Shown: positions 16,539-26,227, numbered from the stretch's first letter. The stretch is DNA of 64,000 bases from Clostridiaceae bacterium AF10-41 (GCA_027686065.1 JAQCTH010000011.1:1-64000), one strand, 5' to 3'. A program made the numbers and translations. The notes: generated by a model not told the origin, from the letters alone.

Positions 16539-17036
16539 TTATTTTCCACAACACTTTTTATATTTCTTTCCACTTCCGCATGGACAAGGATCATTTCTTC
16601 CTACTTTATTTTCATTTCTTACAATAACAGATTCTCTATATATTTTTTGTAATTCTTTTCTCTTTTCTGGTGAGAATATTCCTTCCCATTGTGGTAGTGT
16701 ATATAAGTATTCAGCTTTTGCATCTAACATATTAATATAAAGTTTTTCTAAATCTACTTGTAATGAAATTTCATCAGTAGATGATAAAACTTCTAAATCA
16801 AGTGTTTCTTTTAAACTATCATTTATTCCATCAACAAATCCCATAACGAATTCTTCTGTTGTATTATGTTTAGCTGCTAAATCACTAATTGTAAATTTGA
16901 AATTATCTTTATGCTTAGATAATATTTCTTTGTATATAGCTTTTTCAATTTCCATATACTCATCCCAAAAAGCTTGTTCTCCCTTTGTCTTAACATATTC
17001 AACTACCATATCTGTCCATTGTTTATATAAACTCAT
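16539..17036 (-). CDS. SEC-C zinc-motif protein
   Basis: A 165-aa protein ending in the SEC-C zinc-binding motif ([19 protein letters not shown]), as at the C-terminus of SecA and in YecA-like proteins. The rest is a helical, acidic domain with no enzyme motif. The zinc knuckle probably mediates interaction with ribosomes or SecB-like partners; role unknown. AAAGGAG precedes the ATG and a strong terminator follows. Confidence 0.8.
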   Translation of the reverse strand: MSLYKQWTDMVVEYVKTKGEQAFWDEYMEIEKAIYKEILSKHKDNFKFTISDLAAKHNTTEEFVMGFVDGINDSLKETLDLEVLSSTDEISLQVDLEKLYINMLDAKAEYLYTLPQWEGIFSPEKRKELQKIYRESVIVRNENKVGRNDPCPCGSGKKYKKCCGK

Positions 17037-17082
17037 AGTTCATTCTCCTTTTTAAATGGTTTTATAATTAATTTAATAAGTT

Positions 17083-17244
17083 TTACTCTTTTGATTTAAT
17101 TATGTAACATGAATCATTTTCACAATAATTACATTTAACACCTTTTACTTCTTCTATAATAGGAAATGTCTCTTCATAATTAATAAAATCATCCATTGCA
17201 TCTTCAACATGATCCTTACATGCGCATATTTTTCTACTATCCAT
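17083..17244 (-). CDS. CxxH/CxxC small zinc-type protein
   Basis: A 53-aa protein missed by longer-ORF searches. It has CKDHVEDAMDDFI near the start and CNYCENDSC near the end, the pattern of the CxxH/CxxC family that sits between yycJ/walJ and rlmH in Firmicutes. Its place downstream of walJ agrees. Likely binds zinc; function unknown. The SD AGAAGATG is weak. Confidence 0.75.
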   Translation of the reverse strand: MDSRKICACKDHVEDAMDDFINYEETFPIIEEVKGVKCNYCENDSCYIIKSKE

Positions 17245-17267
17245 ATAAATCATCTTCTTCCTAATAA

Positions 17268-18059
17268 CTAAATTTCTATTATGTTACTTGGACTGTGTCT
17301 ATCAGCCATAGTTAATTCTATATCTAATTTTGATACTATATCATTTTCCCTCAATACTCCAATAACAGTTTCTAATGCAAGGTCTGGATGATTATTAGTA
17401 CCACTTAAATGTCCTAATATTATCTTTTTGTTTGGTTTATATCTAATTAAATCAACTATAGCTTTGCCACAATCTTCATTAGATAAATGTCCAACTTCAC
17501 TTAAAATTCTTCGTTTTAAATTGTAGGGATACGGTCCAAACTTTAGCATATTTACGTCATGGTTGCTTTCCAATAATATTATATCCGAGTCCTTTATATT
17601 ATCTCTTATCTCTTCTGTATATATTCCGAAATCTGTAGTCACACTTATCTTTTTCCCTCTATAATGCATTGTATATCCTACTGGTGCAACTGCATCATGA
17701 GGTATATTAAATGATGTTATATCTAAATCTTTTATAGATAATGTGGACCTTCTATCCATTATTCTTATATTATGTTCTTTTATTTTTCCTATTCCTGCTT
17801 CCATAGCTGACCAGGTGTCTGAGTTAGTGTATATTGGAATATCATATTTACGCGATAATACCCCAATTCCTCTTATATGGTCTGAATGTTCATGAGTAAC
17901 AAATATTCCATCTATATCTCCTGGATTTTCTCCTATGATTTTTAAAGCGTCATCTATTTTTTTTCCTGGTAAACCCGCATCTATTAATATTTTAGCATGC
18001 TCTGAAGCAATAAACATGCTGTTTCCACTGCTCCCACTATATAATGAGCAAAATTTCAT
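17268..18059 (-). CDS. walJ: WalJ/YycJ metallo-beta-lactamase-fold exonuclease-like protein
   Basis: A metal-dependent hydrolase of about 263 aa. It has SLYSGSSGNS at the N-terminus, the metal motif THEHSDH, later GHLSNED, and HLSGTNNHPD. Family members (YycJ/VicX) are linked to the WalRK regulon, cell-wall homeostasis and DNA repair. The ATG at 18,059 follows GGGGGATAGTAAG, so the five-residue longer frame is rejected. It is the gene after murA on the same strand. No walRK genes are adjacent here. Confidence 0.85.
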   Translation of the reverse strand: MKFCSLYSGSSGNSMFIASEHAKILIDAGLPGKKIDDALKIIGENPGDIDGIFVTHEHSDHIRGIGVLSRKYDIPIYTNSDTWSAMEAGIGKIKEHNIRIMDRRSTLSIKDLDITSFNIPHDAVAPVGYTMHYRGKKISVTTDFGIYTEEIRDNIKDSDIILLESNHDVNMLKFGPYPYNLKRRILSEVGHLSNEDCGKAIVDLIRYKPNKKIILGHLSGTNNHPDLALETVIGVLRENDIVSKLDIELTMADRHSPSNIIEI

Positions 18060-18081
18060 CTTACTATCCCCCATGCAGATA

Positions 18082-19341
18082 TTATTCTATTACTCTCACT
18101 ATATCTGCACCTAATGCAGTAAATTTATCTTCAATATGCGGATATCCTCTATCAATATGTTCAATTTCTAATATTTCTGTTACACCTTCCGCAACTAATC
18201 CAGCTATAACCATTGCTGCCCCAGCTCTTAAGTCTGTAGCAATAACACTAGCTCCAGCTAACTTTTCACTACCTTCAATGATAGCAGTTCTTCCTTCTAC
18301 CTTTATAGTTGCTCCCATTTTTTTCAGTTCATCTATGTGCTTATGTCTACTTTCCCAAATACTTTCAGCAATCAAACTCTTACCTGGTACTATACTTAAT
18401 AAAGCTGACATAGGTTGTTGTACATCTGTTGGAAATCCTGGGTATGGAGCTGTCTTTACATTAACTCCCTTTAAGTCTCTCTCAACATATACTCTAACAC
18501 TGTCATCACCCTCTTCAACTGTAGCTCCCATTTCAATAAGTTTTGCTGCAATTGATTCTAAGTGCTTTGGTATAACATTAGTTATAGTTACATCCCCTTT
18601 AGTAGCTGCTGCTGCTATCATAAATGTTCCTGCTTCGATTTGATCTGGTATAACACTATAATTACATCCTGATAATTTTTCTACACCTTTTACTCTAATT
18701 ACATCTGTTCCAGCACCTTTTATATCTGCTCCCATAGAGTTCAAAAAGTTTGCAACATCTACTACATGAGGTTCCTTTGCAACATTTTCAAGTACTGTTG
18801 TTCCTTCTGCTAGTGTTGCTGCTATCATAACATTTATAGTTGCTCCAACTGTTACAACGTCAAAAAATATATTTGCTCCATGTAAATGTTCAGCTTCAAC
18901 AATAACTGCTCCATGTTCTATAGTTACACTAGCACCTAATGCTTCAAATCCCTTTATATGCTGATCTATTGGTCTAACTCCTATAGGGCACCCCCCTGGA
19001 AGTTCTACTCTTGCTTTTTTGAACCTTGATAATAAAGCCCCAATAAAATAATATGAAGCTCTCATTCTTCTTACGTCATCAGTACATGCTTCCACACTTC
19101 TTACATCTGTAGCGTCTATTTCTAAAGTATTATTATCTAGTTTATTCACTGTACATCCAAGGCTATTTAATATTCTTTCAAGACAATGTACATCTTCTAT
19201 GTCTGGTACGTTATCTATTATACATTTTCCTTCACTTGCCATTATTGCTGCTGGTAATATAGCTACAGCTGAATTTTTGGCACCATTTATATCTACTGAA
19301 CCTTTTAAAGATTTTCCCCCGCTTATAACTAACTTTTCCAT
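18082..19341 (-). CDS. murA: UDP-N-acetylglucosamine 1-carboxyvinyltransferase MurA
   Basis: First committed enzyme of peptidoglycan synthesis, transferring enolpyruvate from PEP to UDP-GlcNAc in the cytoplasm. About 419 aa, usual length. The start [16 protein letters not shown] is chosen because AAGGGTGAAATGG precedes the ATG at 19,341. [13 protein letters not shown] binds substrate. The catalytic cysteine, target of fosfomycin, is present in [11 protein letters not shown], so no natural Asp replacement. Convergent neighbours share the operon direction with walJ. Confidence 0.95.
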   Translation of the reverse strand: MEKLVISGGKSLKGSVDINGAKNSAVAILPAAIMASEGKCIIDNVPDIEDVHCLERILNSLGCTVNKLDNNTLEIDATDVRSVEACTDDVRRMRASYYFIGALLSRFKKARVELPGGCPIGVRPIDQHIKGFEALGASVTIEHGAVIVEAEHLHGANIFFDVVTVGATINVMIAATLAEGTTVLENVAKEPHVVDVANFLNSMGADIKGAGTDVIRVKGVEKLSGCNYSVIPDQIEAGTFMIAAAATKGDVTITNVIPKHLESIAAKLIEMGATVEEGDDSVRVYVERDLKGVNVKTAPYPGFPTDVQQPMSALLSIVPGKSLIAESIWESRHKHIDELKKMGATIKVEGRTAIIEGSEKLAGASVIATDLRAGAAMVIAGLVAEGVTEILEIEHIDRGYPHIEDKFTALGADIVRVIE

Positions 19342-19622
19342 CCATTTCACCCTTATCATATTTTATGTATATATATTAATCTTTCCTATTATTTCAACTA
19401 TTAACCATTTTTCTGTGACATTCTTAAAAACTTACAATACTCATTATAACATAAAAATAATTTAAGGAAATAGAGTTTTTTCTTCCAAATAGAAGCTTTT
19501 TTGCTAACCTTTATAATATTGAACTTTTATTTATATTTCCTTTTTAATTTTTTTGTAATATGTTATAATTTATAACAAAGTTTGTATCTATGCAAATTAA
19601 TTTAATAAGAGAGGCTAAAGCT

Positions 19623-20165
19623 ATGAAATACTATTTAGTGGCATTATTTGATGATGAATCTTATAAAAATTTAAATCCAATCCAAAAAAATCTATCTAAA
19701 CGTTTTAGAGCAAATAGAAATTCGCCAACACCCTATATTCCTTTAGAAATAATTGAAAACCCTAATATAGATAAATTAGATGTTGTGATAGATAAGATAG
19801 TTAAGCCCTATAAAAACTTTAAAGTTCAATTATCTACAGAAGTTTCTGTTTCTGAAACCAATAAAACTTTAAATATGAAAATATTAGATGTAGGTTATAT
19901 CAAAAGGCTTAATAGATTAATGAGTGATACATTAAAATTACATGGGTTTAATATACAAAATTATAATAGTGAGTTGTCAATGCATATATCCTTAGCTAAT
20001 CTTAACTATATACCTAAGGATATGAAAAAATTTGATGGCGAAGTTAACTTTAAATCTAATTGTGAAACACTTAAAGTTGATAGAATTGAAATTTGGAAGG
20101 TATCTAATAATAAAAGGGAAACTTTAATAAAAAGTTATCCGTTGAAAAAAAATTTATATTTATAA
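19623..20165 (+). CDS. 2H phosphoesterase-like (2'-5' RNA ligase family) protein
   Basis: A protein of about 180 aa starting MKYYLVALFDDESY, with the ATG at 19,623 after GAGAGGCTAAAGCT. The second HxS motif is visible as LSMHISLANL. The first H-x-T motif is degenerate (PTPYIPLEII: Tyr-Ile-Pro instead of His-x-Thr). Members of the family hydrolyse cyclic phosphates or ligate RNA, but loss of one catalytic histidine suggests altered or lost activity. Followed by a strong terminator. Confidence 0.5.
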   Translation: MKYYLVALFDDESYKNLNPIQKNLSKRFRANRNSPTPYIPLEIIENPNIDKLDVVIDKIVKPYKNFKVQLSTEVSVSETNKTLNMKILDVGYIKRLNRLMSDTLKLHGFNIQNYNSELSMHISLANLNYIPKDMKKFDGEVNFKSNCETLKVDRIEIWKVSNNKRETLIKSYPLKKNLYL

Positions 20166-20168
20166 GTT

Positions 20169-20198
20169 AAAAAAGTGTTTAAATTTAAACACTTTTTT
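20169..20198 (+). terminator. Terminator of the 2H-like gene
   Basis: Perfect 15-bp inverted repeat (AAAAAAGTGTTTAAA and its complement) with no spacer, ending in a T-run on the plus strand. Confidence 0.85.
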
Positions 20199-20314
20199 TA
20201 TTTTTCTTAACATAAAAAAAATTTATTTTTTTGTATTCGTTTACCACGCTTTTCATTTGTAAAATATTTTTGTAAAATATATAATAGTAAATCCTTAAAA
20301 ATAGGGGGATATTT

Positions 20315-20770
20315 ATGGAAATAATAGCTTTTTTTGAAGCACAAAAGGAAAAGAACAAAAATATTATTATTGATAACACTTTAAGCGAATATAAAATCTG
20401 GGCTAGAAAACACTTAGAACTACATACAAAACTTAGTTATCTAGCTGACGAGACCCAATGTTATAAATATTGGTTATCAGAAGATATTCCAGTAAATAAG
20501 TCTATATTATTTGAAAAATACTTAGATTGTTTTTCTCATATAATTAATCTTGGAATTTATAGACATTATGATAGTGTACAAGAAATCATTATAAAACCAA
20601 ATGATTACTGTTTAAGCGATCAATTTTTAAACTTATTCATAGACTTAAATGATTTAATAATATCACCGTCTGAAGATCATTATATAACTCTTATTGAAGA
20701 TTTTATTAGCTTAGGAATCACTTTAGGTTATTCGGAATCTAAAATCACAGAGGCATTTATTAGTATATAA
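20315..20770 (+). CDS. dUTPase-fold protein (dimeric dUTPase-like)
   Basis: A 151-aa helical protein. The block YKIWARKHLELHTKLSYLAD followed by ETQCYKYW and a later FEKYLDCFSHIINLGI fits the dimeric dUTPase (MazG-related) family, which hydrolyses dUTP to dUMP. The second motif has Glu, Asp and His in the expected order, but the first acidic cluster looks partly substituted, so activity is uncertain. The ATG follows AGGGGGATATTT. Confidence 0.65.
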   Translation: MEIIAFFEAQKEKNKNIIIDNTLSEYKIWARKHLELHTKLSYLADETQCYKYWLSEDIPVNKSILFEKYLDCFSHIINLGIYRHYDSVQEIIIKPNDYCLSDQFLNLFIDLNDLIISPSEDHYITLIEDFISLGITLGYSESKITEAFISI

Positions 20771-20771
20771 C

Positions 20772-20807
20772 AAAAAACCTTCTATAAAAAAACATAGAAG
20801 GTTTTTT
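20772..20807 (+). terminator. Terminator of the dUTPase-like gene
   Basis: AAAAAACCTTCTAT pairs with ATAGAAGGTTTTTT around an AT-rich loop; T-run on the plus strand. Confidence 0.9.
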
Positions 20808-20853
20808 CATATTTATAAGCTTTAAATGGAATACTATCTTAGAGGTGATTTAA

Positions 20854-21285
20854 ATGTTAGCAATTATTTATGCAATAATTTCAGGCATATCTATGACATT
20901 GCAAGGTGTATTTAATACTAAGTTAGAAGAAAAAGTAGGGACCTGGGAAACAAATGTTATAGTTCAAGGAACTGCTTTAGTAGTTACTCTAATTATTGTA
21001 ACATTCTTTGGCAAAGGTAGTTTTAAAGCTATTAAAGATGTAAATAAACTTTATTTATTAGGTGGATTTTTAGGTGTTATAATTATATTTACCGTTATGA
21101 AAAGTATTGGTGCTATGGGAGCTACATGCGGTATAGGCATAATTTTGGTTGCACAATTAGCCTCTGCTGGCATGATTGATGCTTTTGGCTTGTTTGGAAC
21201 TGAAAGAATATCATTCCACTTAAAAGAATTTATAGGAATAGCTATTATGATATTAGGAATTATTATTTTTAAATGGAGAAGTTAG
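20854..21285 (+). CDS. DMT-family membrane protein (YdcZ/DUF606 type)
   Basis: A 143-aa integral membrane protein with four or five helices and the half-transporter length of DUF606 proteins. It starts MLAIIYAIISGISMTLQGVFN, and a conserved GxxGA pattern (IGAMGATCGIGIILVAQLAS) lies in the C-terminal half. Such proteins probably export small solutes as homo- or heterodimers; substrate unknown. The SD AGAGGTG precedes the ATG. Confidence 0.75.
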   Translation: MLAIIYAIISGISMTLQGVFNTKLEEKVGTWETNVIVQGTALVVTLIIVTFFGKGSFKAIKDVNKLYLLGGFLGVIIIFTVMKSIGAMGATCGIGIILVAQLASAGMIDAFGLFGTERISFHLKEFIGIAIMILGIIIFKWRS

Positions 21286-21374
21286 TACTTCTCTTTTTTT
21301 TACTCTTTAGAAAATTATAAAAAGTTTATCATGTTAATACCTATTTATAGTTTCTTACTTTAGTTAGCAAAATA

Positions 21375-21434
21375 TCACATTTAAGTTTACGTTGACTTGA
21401 AGTAGAACCACGGAATAATAAAACTTAAATATGA
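21375..21434. promoter_or_regulatory. Structured element in the DMT-subtilase gap
   Basis: TCACATTTAAGTTT (21,375-21,388) pairs with AAACTTAAATATGA (21,421-21,434) with one mismatch. A small inner hairpin is built from GTT-ACTT and AAGT-AAC. A short T-run follows on the plus strand. It could be a structured leader, a terminator or a relic of a mobile element end. No known riboswitch consensus was recognised. Confidence 0.35.
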
Positions 21435-21520
21435 CCTTTTTATATATATTAATTTATAACTATTAACAAAAATCATACTTTTAATATACTATATATTGTA
21501 ATCAATTTTAGGAGTATATT

Positions 21521-22714
21521 ATGTTTTCTTCTAATAGAAAATTAGACTTAAACTTAAAAAACTGTATGTTATCAAAACCCTATAATAATTATAGGGTAAT
21601 TATTAAATATAAAAGATTTCATGAAAGCTTGATAAAAAAGATATCCTCATATAATGGTATGCTTATAAGCAATATAACACATTGTAATTTAATTTGTGCA
21701 AAATTAAATGCTAAGGGTATTCACAGATTATTGGAATATCCTGAAGTAGAATATATTTGCTTTGATGAATACTTATTTTTATGTGGTATGAGTGTTATTA
21801 CTGCAAATAAGGTTAGGCTATCTAACAAGACAAAAAGTAAGGGTACTGGTATTGGCGTTGCCATAATAGACACTGGTGTTTATCCTCACCCTGATTTAGT
21901 CACTCCAGTAAATAGAATCTCTACATTTGTAGACCTAATAGATAACCTTAAATATCCTTATGATGATAATGGTCATGGAACTTGTACAGCTGGAATTATT
22001 GCCGGAAATGGTGAGAAATCCAATGGAATGTATCGTGGTATTGCTCCAAGTTGTAATATTCACTGCTATAAAGCCTTTGATAAAAGTGGAAAGGGATTTA
22101 TATCTGACATACTTTATGCAATGGAGCTTATAGCTGAAGCAAGTGAAAAAAATAATATTAAAGTTTTATGTTTACCTTTTGAGCTTTTGAATCATAATGT
22201 ATTTATTCAAAAATGTTTTAGCTCAATGATATCTTTAGAAAATAGCAAAAACATAACTTGTATAGTTCCAAGTGGCAGTAATAGAAACTTTGATGGATCT
22301 ATTACAGGAATTGCACTATGTAATGATTGTATAACTGTTTCAGGATATGATTCCACTTCAAAAATTAAACCTTATACTTATTCATCAATAGGAGGATTAA
22401 AGAAAGATTCTAAACCTAATTTATGCGCTGCTTGCGTTGATATAGTATCTTTAAATTCTAATACAAATTATATTTCTGAAAAAGATGGTATTAAATTATA
22501 TCCTTCAAAGCTTGATAGCTCATATAAAACATTTACTGGTACATCATTAGCAGCTGCTTATGTTTCCGGTATATGTGCCTTAGTTTATGAAAATGATCAA
22601 AACTTAACACCAAAGGATATAAGATCTCTTTTGAAAATCGCCTGTGAACCATTAGATATTCCCAAAAATTATCAAGGCGATGGTAAAATAAATATTAAAT
22701 CTATAGTAAAATGA
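21521..22714 (+). CDS. Subtilisin-family serine protease
   Basis: A 397-aa S8 peptidase. The catalytic triad is visible: Asp in GVAIIDTGVYPHPDL, His in DDNGHGTCTAG and Ser in FTGTSLAAAYVSG. There is no signal peptide; the N-terminus is charged, so it is an intracellular-type subtilase, as found in sporulating clostridia, with roles in protein turnover. The start follows TAGGAG. Its stop overlaps a terminator hairpin at 22,710-22,742. Confidence 0.9.
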   Translation: MFSSNRKLDLNLKNCMLSKPYNNYRVIIKYKRFHESLIKKISSYNGMLISNITHCNLICAKLNAKGIHRLLEYPEVEYICFDEYLFLCGMSVITANKVRLSNKTKSKGTGIGVAIIDTGVYPHPDLVTPVNRISTFVDLIDNLKYPYDDNGHGTCTAGIIAGNGEKSNGMYRGIAPSCNIHCYKAFDKSGKGFISDILYAMELIAEASEKNNIKVLCLPFELLNHNVFIQKCFSSMISLENSKNITCIVPSGSNRNFDGSITGIALCNDCITVSGYDSTSKIKPYTYSSIGGLKKDSKPNLCAACVDIVSLNSNTNYISEKDGIKLYPSKLDSSYKTFTGTSLAAAYVSGICALVYENDQNLTPKDIRSLLKIACEPLDIPKNYQGDGKINIKSIVK

Positions 22715-22742
22715 AAGGTACTAATTTAAGTAACCTTTCATT
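22710..22742 (+). terminator. Terminator of the subtilase gene
   Basis: AATGAAAGGT and ACCTTTCATT arms with a T-rich plus-strand tail. It overlaps the stop codon and is shared with the convergent peptidase gene. Confidence 0.8.
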
Positions 22743-22765
22743 TTATATTTTTATAGTTAATATTA

Positions 22766-23869
22766 TTATTGTACTATATAGTTTGTTGGATCTACAGGTT
22801 CATCATCTACTCTAAGTTCAAAATGTAAATGAGGACCAGTACTAAATCCAGTATTTCCTACTGCTCCAATTACATCACCCTTTTTAACCTTATCTCCTAC
22901 CTTTACATAAAAATCATTTAAGTGTCCATAATATGTATTCATATTATCTTCATGCTTAACAATTATTAAATTACCATAGCCTCCATCATTATATTTAGAA
23001 TAAATTACTTCTCCATCCATAGCAACAAGAACATCGTCTCCTATATTTCCTGCGATGTCTATCCCTTTATGAAATGAATTCCACCTTTCTCCATACCCAG
23101 AGGTCATATATCCCCCCCTAGTTGGACTTTTTAAGAAAGCCATACCATAATCATAAGGGTTCTTAGTTCCCCTATATATTTTCTTATCTACTTCTTTTTT
23201 TATAATTTCTTCTCTTATTATATTACTTTCTGTAATTTCCTTATTTTTATATGTAACTTCTTTTACTTGGTTTTTCAACCCGACTTCTCCATATTCGACT
23301 TTACTTTCCCCCAAATACATATTTTCAGTAGGGATTATCGTTGTACTAGGCTGCACCTTAACTATTTCTTCATCAATACACTTTAATCTTAGTGTAATAT
23401 TATTTTTATCTTCTTTTGATAATTCATATATATAATCAGATAACTCTTTATTAGTTTGTAATAAAGATACATCAAATCTATCTTCTTTTAATTTAATATC
23501 TCCTTCTATTTCAAAAGATAATACTTCATCTTCCCTAATATTAATTTCATTTATATATTTTTGTAATACTAATTCTTTTATATTATTCATATTGTTTTCT
23601 AATGAAGTATATCCTACTACATTACCCTCTAGCACTAACTCATATCCATTCACTTTTCCTGTTAATGCAACCAACAGATTATCAAGTATATTATTATTAG
23701 ATATTCTATTAGATATAGTATATGTTTTGTTATTTAAGTTCATATTACTAAATGGTTCATTTATCTTTGCACTTGCTTTAATGAAATTAATATTTACTGC
23801 GAGTATAATTATAAATATCGATACTGAAAATTTTTCAATTAACCTTATCGAGTCTCCCTTTTTATCCAT
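22766..23869 (-). CDS. Secreted or membrane-anchored G5-M23 peptidase
   Basis: A protein of about 367 aa. An N-terminal hydrophobic segment (residues about 12-35) is a signal or anchor. A beta-rich middle region and a G5 domain (VGLKNQVKEVTYKNKEI and following) come next. The C-terminal LytM/M23 metallopeptidase domain has HKGIDIAG, then YYGHL and GPHLHFEL with the zinc-binding histidines. It cuts peptidoglycan cross-links outside the membrane; clostridial relatives work in division or sporulation. The ATG at 23,869 is chosen because AAAGGAG precedes it. Confidence 0.9.
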   Translation of the reverse strand: MDKKGDSIRLIEKFSVSIFIIILAVNINFIKASAKINEPFSNMNLNNKTYTISNRISNNNILDNLLVALTGKVNGYELVLEGNVVGYTSLENNMNNIKELVLQKYINEINIREDEVLSFEIEGDIKLKEDRFDVSLLQTNKELSDYIYELSKEDKNNITLRLKCIDEEIVKVQPSTTIIPTENMYLGESKVEYGEVGLKNQVKEVTYKNKEITESNIIREEIIKKEVDKKIYRGTKNPYDYGMAFLKSPTRGGYMTSGYGERWNSFHKGIDIAGNIGDDVLVAMDGEVIYSKYNDGGYGNLIIVKHEDNMNTYYGHLNDFYVKVGDKVKKGDVIGAVGNTGFSTGPHLHFELRVDDEPVDPTNYIVQ

Positions 23870-24034
23870 AAAAACTCCTTTCATTTTTAATAATGTTAAG
23901 CAACACATCTTTTAGTTTTGCCAATTTTAGAAATAATATTCTTTTTTTATATTCCTTAGTTATGTTGAGCCTATTACTTCACTTTGTTATAATTAACTTA
24001 TTGTACTATTACTTTTAGAAAGGTAGATGTAATT

Positions 24035-25039
24035 ATGAGCACTTTTATGCTTAAATCAAAGCCTTTAGACTTTACTCCTGTAAGCAATATATTTATTGAA
24101 AAGTATATACCAAAAGCTAGAGGAGAATTTATTAAAGTATATCTTTTAATGCTTAAATATAATTTTACTGGTGAAATAGGCGTTAACGCCTCAATATTAG
24201 CTACTACATTAAATCTTTTAGAGTCTGATATAATAAATGCACTTAATTATTGGAATGAGGAAGGTATTATAAAATTAATTCCAATAGATAGAATGGGTAA
24301 CTTTGAAATAGAATTTATTGATCTTTCTGAAGATAAATCTGTTGGTAAAAACCAATTCAATTTATTGGAAGAATTATCTGATGAAACTAATAATGGTATG
24401 CTAAAAGATATTGAAAAACTATTAGGTCGACCTCTATCCCCTAGTGAGTTTGCTACTTATATAGGATGGAAAAAGGATTTTGACTTTTCTTCTGAACTAA
24501 TACTATTGCTAATTGAGTTTTGTGCTTCCAAAGGAAAAACAAACCACAGATATATAGAAAAAGTGGCATTAGCTTGGAATGAGATGAATATAAAAACTAT
24601 TTATGATGCTCAAAATTATATAAGAAAAACAGAAGATAAGTGGGGAACTTATAGAGAAATTCTTAAATTTTTAGGTATTAGAAATACAGAAATAATGAAA
24701 CCTCAAGAAGATATGTTAGAAAAATGGACTACGTCTTATAATTTTTCTTTAGATATCATAAAAAAGGCATGTGATATATGCTTTCAGAGGTTGAATAGAG
24801 CAGACTTTAAATATATAGACGGAATATTAGCAAGCTGGAATAAAGATAACTTAAAAACCTTAAAACAAATAGAGGAAAAAGAAGCCTCTTTCAAAAATTC
24901 ATCTTCTAAAAAGAATTTCAATAATCAAAAAAATAATTCCTATGAAAAACCTAAATTAAGATTTAATAATTTTAAAGGTCGTGACTATGATTATGATGAT
25001 TTGGAAAAGAAGTTGTTAGGATGGGATAATGATGATTAA
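24035..25039 (+). CDS. DnaD-domain replication protein
   Basis: A 334-aa primosome-type protein. The N-terminal winged-helix region (MSTFMLKSKPLDFTPVSNIF, then EFIKVYLLMLKYNFTGEIGV) and a DnaD C-terminal domain (residues about 125-195 and 215-285, with YIDGILASW) match the DnaD/DnaB family that loads the helicase in Firmicutes. An Asn/Lys-rich tail follows. It overlaps the downstream DnaI-like gene by 11 bases, so the two probably work together. Confidence 0.88.
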   Translation: MSTFMLKSKPLDFTPVSNIFIEKYIPKARGEFIKVYLLMLKYNFTGEIGVNASILATTLNLLESDIINALNYWNEEGIIKLIPIDRMGNFEIEFIDLSEDKSVGKNQFNLLEELSDETNNGMLKDIEKLLGRPLSPSEFATYIGWKKDFDFSSELILLLIEFCASKGKTNHRYIEKVALAWNEMNIKTIYDAQNYIRKTEDKWGTYREILKFLGIRNTEIMKPQEDMLEKWTTSYNFSLDIIKKACDICFQRLNRADFKYIDGILASWNKDNLKTLKQIEEKEASFKNSSSKKNFNNQKNNSYEKPKLRFNNFKGRDYDYDDLEKKLLGWDNDD

Positions 25040-26006
25040 AGGATATGAAAAAGAATTAACATCAATATATGAAAATATACGAATTGAAGAAGAAAAAAAA
25101 CTAAAAAAAAGACGTAGTGAAATTGAAGAAAACTATCCTGAAATTTTAGAAATGGATAATTTAATTCAAAAAAAATCTCTTAATTTGGCTATGTCTATTC
25201 TAAAAGGATTAAACGAATTAGAATTAAAAAAATTAAAAGAAGAAATAACAGAGTTAAGATTTAAAAAATATGAGGCTCTTGTGGCTAACGGGTATGATCA
25301 AGAATACCTTACCCTTAATTATAGATGCCATAAATGTAAGGATCAAGGCTATATTGGTAATTCGAAATGTTCATGCTATAAAAATAAATTAGTTAGTTTA
25401 TATTATAAAGACTCTGATTTGCAAGATACCTTAAGAGTTAATAATTTTAATAACTTTGACTTATCCTTATTTTCAAATTATAGAATAAGTGATGATAAAT
25501 ATACACCTAGAAAAAATATAGAAAATATTATTGAATATTTAAAAGGAAATTTTATACCTAATTTTAATAATAATTTTGATAATGTACTTTTTTATGGTGA
25601 CTCTGGTACTGGAAAAACATTCTTAAGCTGTTGTGTTGCAAAAGAGCTTCTTGATAATGGTTACTTAGTAGTATACAGAACTATAGATGAACTTATTAAA
25701 GATTTAAGAGAAATACGATTCGAAAACAATTATAATCTAGAAGATCTTTTAATAAATTGTGATTTATTAATTATTGATGATTTAGGTGCTGAGCAACTAA
25801 CTGAATTTTCAGCTACAGAATTTTTTAACTTTTTAAATAAAAAATTATTAAGAAAGAAAAAGATGTTAGTATCTACAAATTTATCTTTGCCTGATATAAG
25901 CAAAAATTATTCTGAAAGAATTTCTTCTCGCTTACTTGGTAATTTTAAATTATATAAATTTTACTCTGAAGATATAAGAATTCAATTAAACCTAAAGAGA
26001 AAATAA
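25029..26006 (+). CDS. dnaI: DnaI/DnaC-like AAA+ helicase loader
   Basis: A 325-aa ATPase. A zinc-type cluster (CHKCKDQGYIGNSKCSC, about residues 97-113) precedes the AAA+ core with Walker A FYGDSGTGKT, Walker B LLIIDDLGAE and a sensor/arginine region SERISSRL. It loads the replicative helicase DnaB (34,164) onto DNA with DnaD. The strong hairpin after the stop ends the operon. Confidence 0.88.
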   Translation: MMIKGYEKELTSIYENIRIEEEKKLKKRRSEIEENYPEILEMDNLIQKKSLNLAMSILKGLNELELKKLKEEITELRFKKYEALVANGYDQEYLTLNYRCHKCKDQGYIGNSKCSCYKNKLVSLYYKDSDLQDTLRVNNFNNFDLSLFSNYRISDDKYTPRKNIENIIEYLKGNFIPNFNNNFDNVLFYGDSGTGKTFLSCCVAKELLDNGYLVVYRTIDELIKDLREIRFENNYNLEDLLINCDLLIIDDLGAEQLTEFSATEFFNFLNKKLLRKKKMLVSTNLSLPDISKNYSERISSRLLGNFKLYKFYSEDIRIQLNLKRK

Positions 26007-26009
26007 ACA

Positions 26010-26043
26010 AAAGTGCAGCTTATAGTTAATGCTGCACTTTTTA
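26010..26043 (+). terminator. Terminator of the dnaD-dnaI operon
   Basis: AAAGTGCAGC pairs with GCTGCACTTT around an 11-base loop and is followed by TTAT on the plus strand. Confidence 0.9.
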
Positions 26044-26069
26044 TCTATTAAAATATACTTCTCTAAAAA

Positions 26070-26100
26070 CAAAAAAAGACTTTAGAATAATCTAAAATCC
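26070..26100 (-). terminator. Probable terminator of the tRNA cluster
   Basis: On the minus strand a near-perfect stem (TTTTAGA around TTAT with TCTAAAG) is followed by TTTTTTTG, downstream of the last tRNA piece. Confidence 0.65.
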
Positions 26101-26102
26101 TT

Positions 26103-26146
26103 TGGAGCTGGCAATAGGAATCGAACCTACAACCTGCTGATTAAAG
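26103..26146 (-). pseudogene. 3' fragment of a tRNA (anticodon arm onward)
   Basis: The minus strand reads from the anticodon stem (TTTAATCAGC) through an intact T-arm (GGTTCGATTCC) to a final CCA, about 44 bases. The acceptor 5' strand, D-arm and the 5' half of the anticodon arm are missing; it directly abuts the CCA of the Asp tRNA. The loop resembles Lys or Asn tRNAs. Not expected to be functional unless the missing half is supplied elsewhere. Confidence 0.65.
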
Positions 26147-26222
26147 TGGCGACTCAGAAGGGGCTCGAACCCTCGACCTCCGGCGTGACAGGCCGGCACT
26201 CTAACCAACTGAGCTACTGAGC
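26147..26222 (-). tRNA. tRNA-Asp (GTC)
   Basis: A complete 76-base cloverleaf on the minus strand. The acceptor GGCTCAG pairs with CTGAGTC, CCA is encoded, the D-arm contains AGCTCAGTTGGTTAGAG, the anticodon loop is CTGTCAC (anticodon GTC) on a CCGGC/GCCGG stem, and the T-arm is intact. Flanked by two defective tRNA units. Confidence 0.93.
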
Positions 26223-26227
26223 CAAAT

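Noticed and set aside
20185..20379. 64-codon minus-strand ORF overlapping the dUTPase-like start
   Set aside because: It spans the promoter region and start of the plus-strand gene and has no ribosome-binding site.
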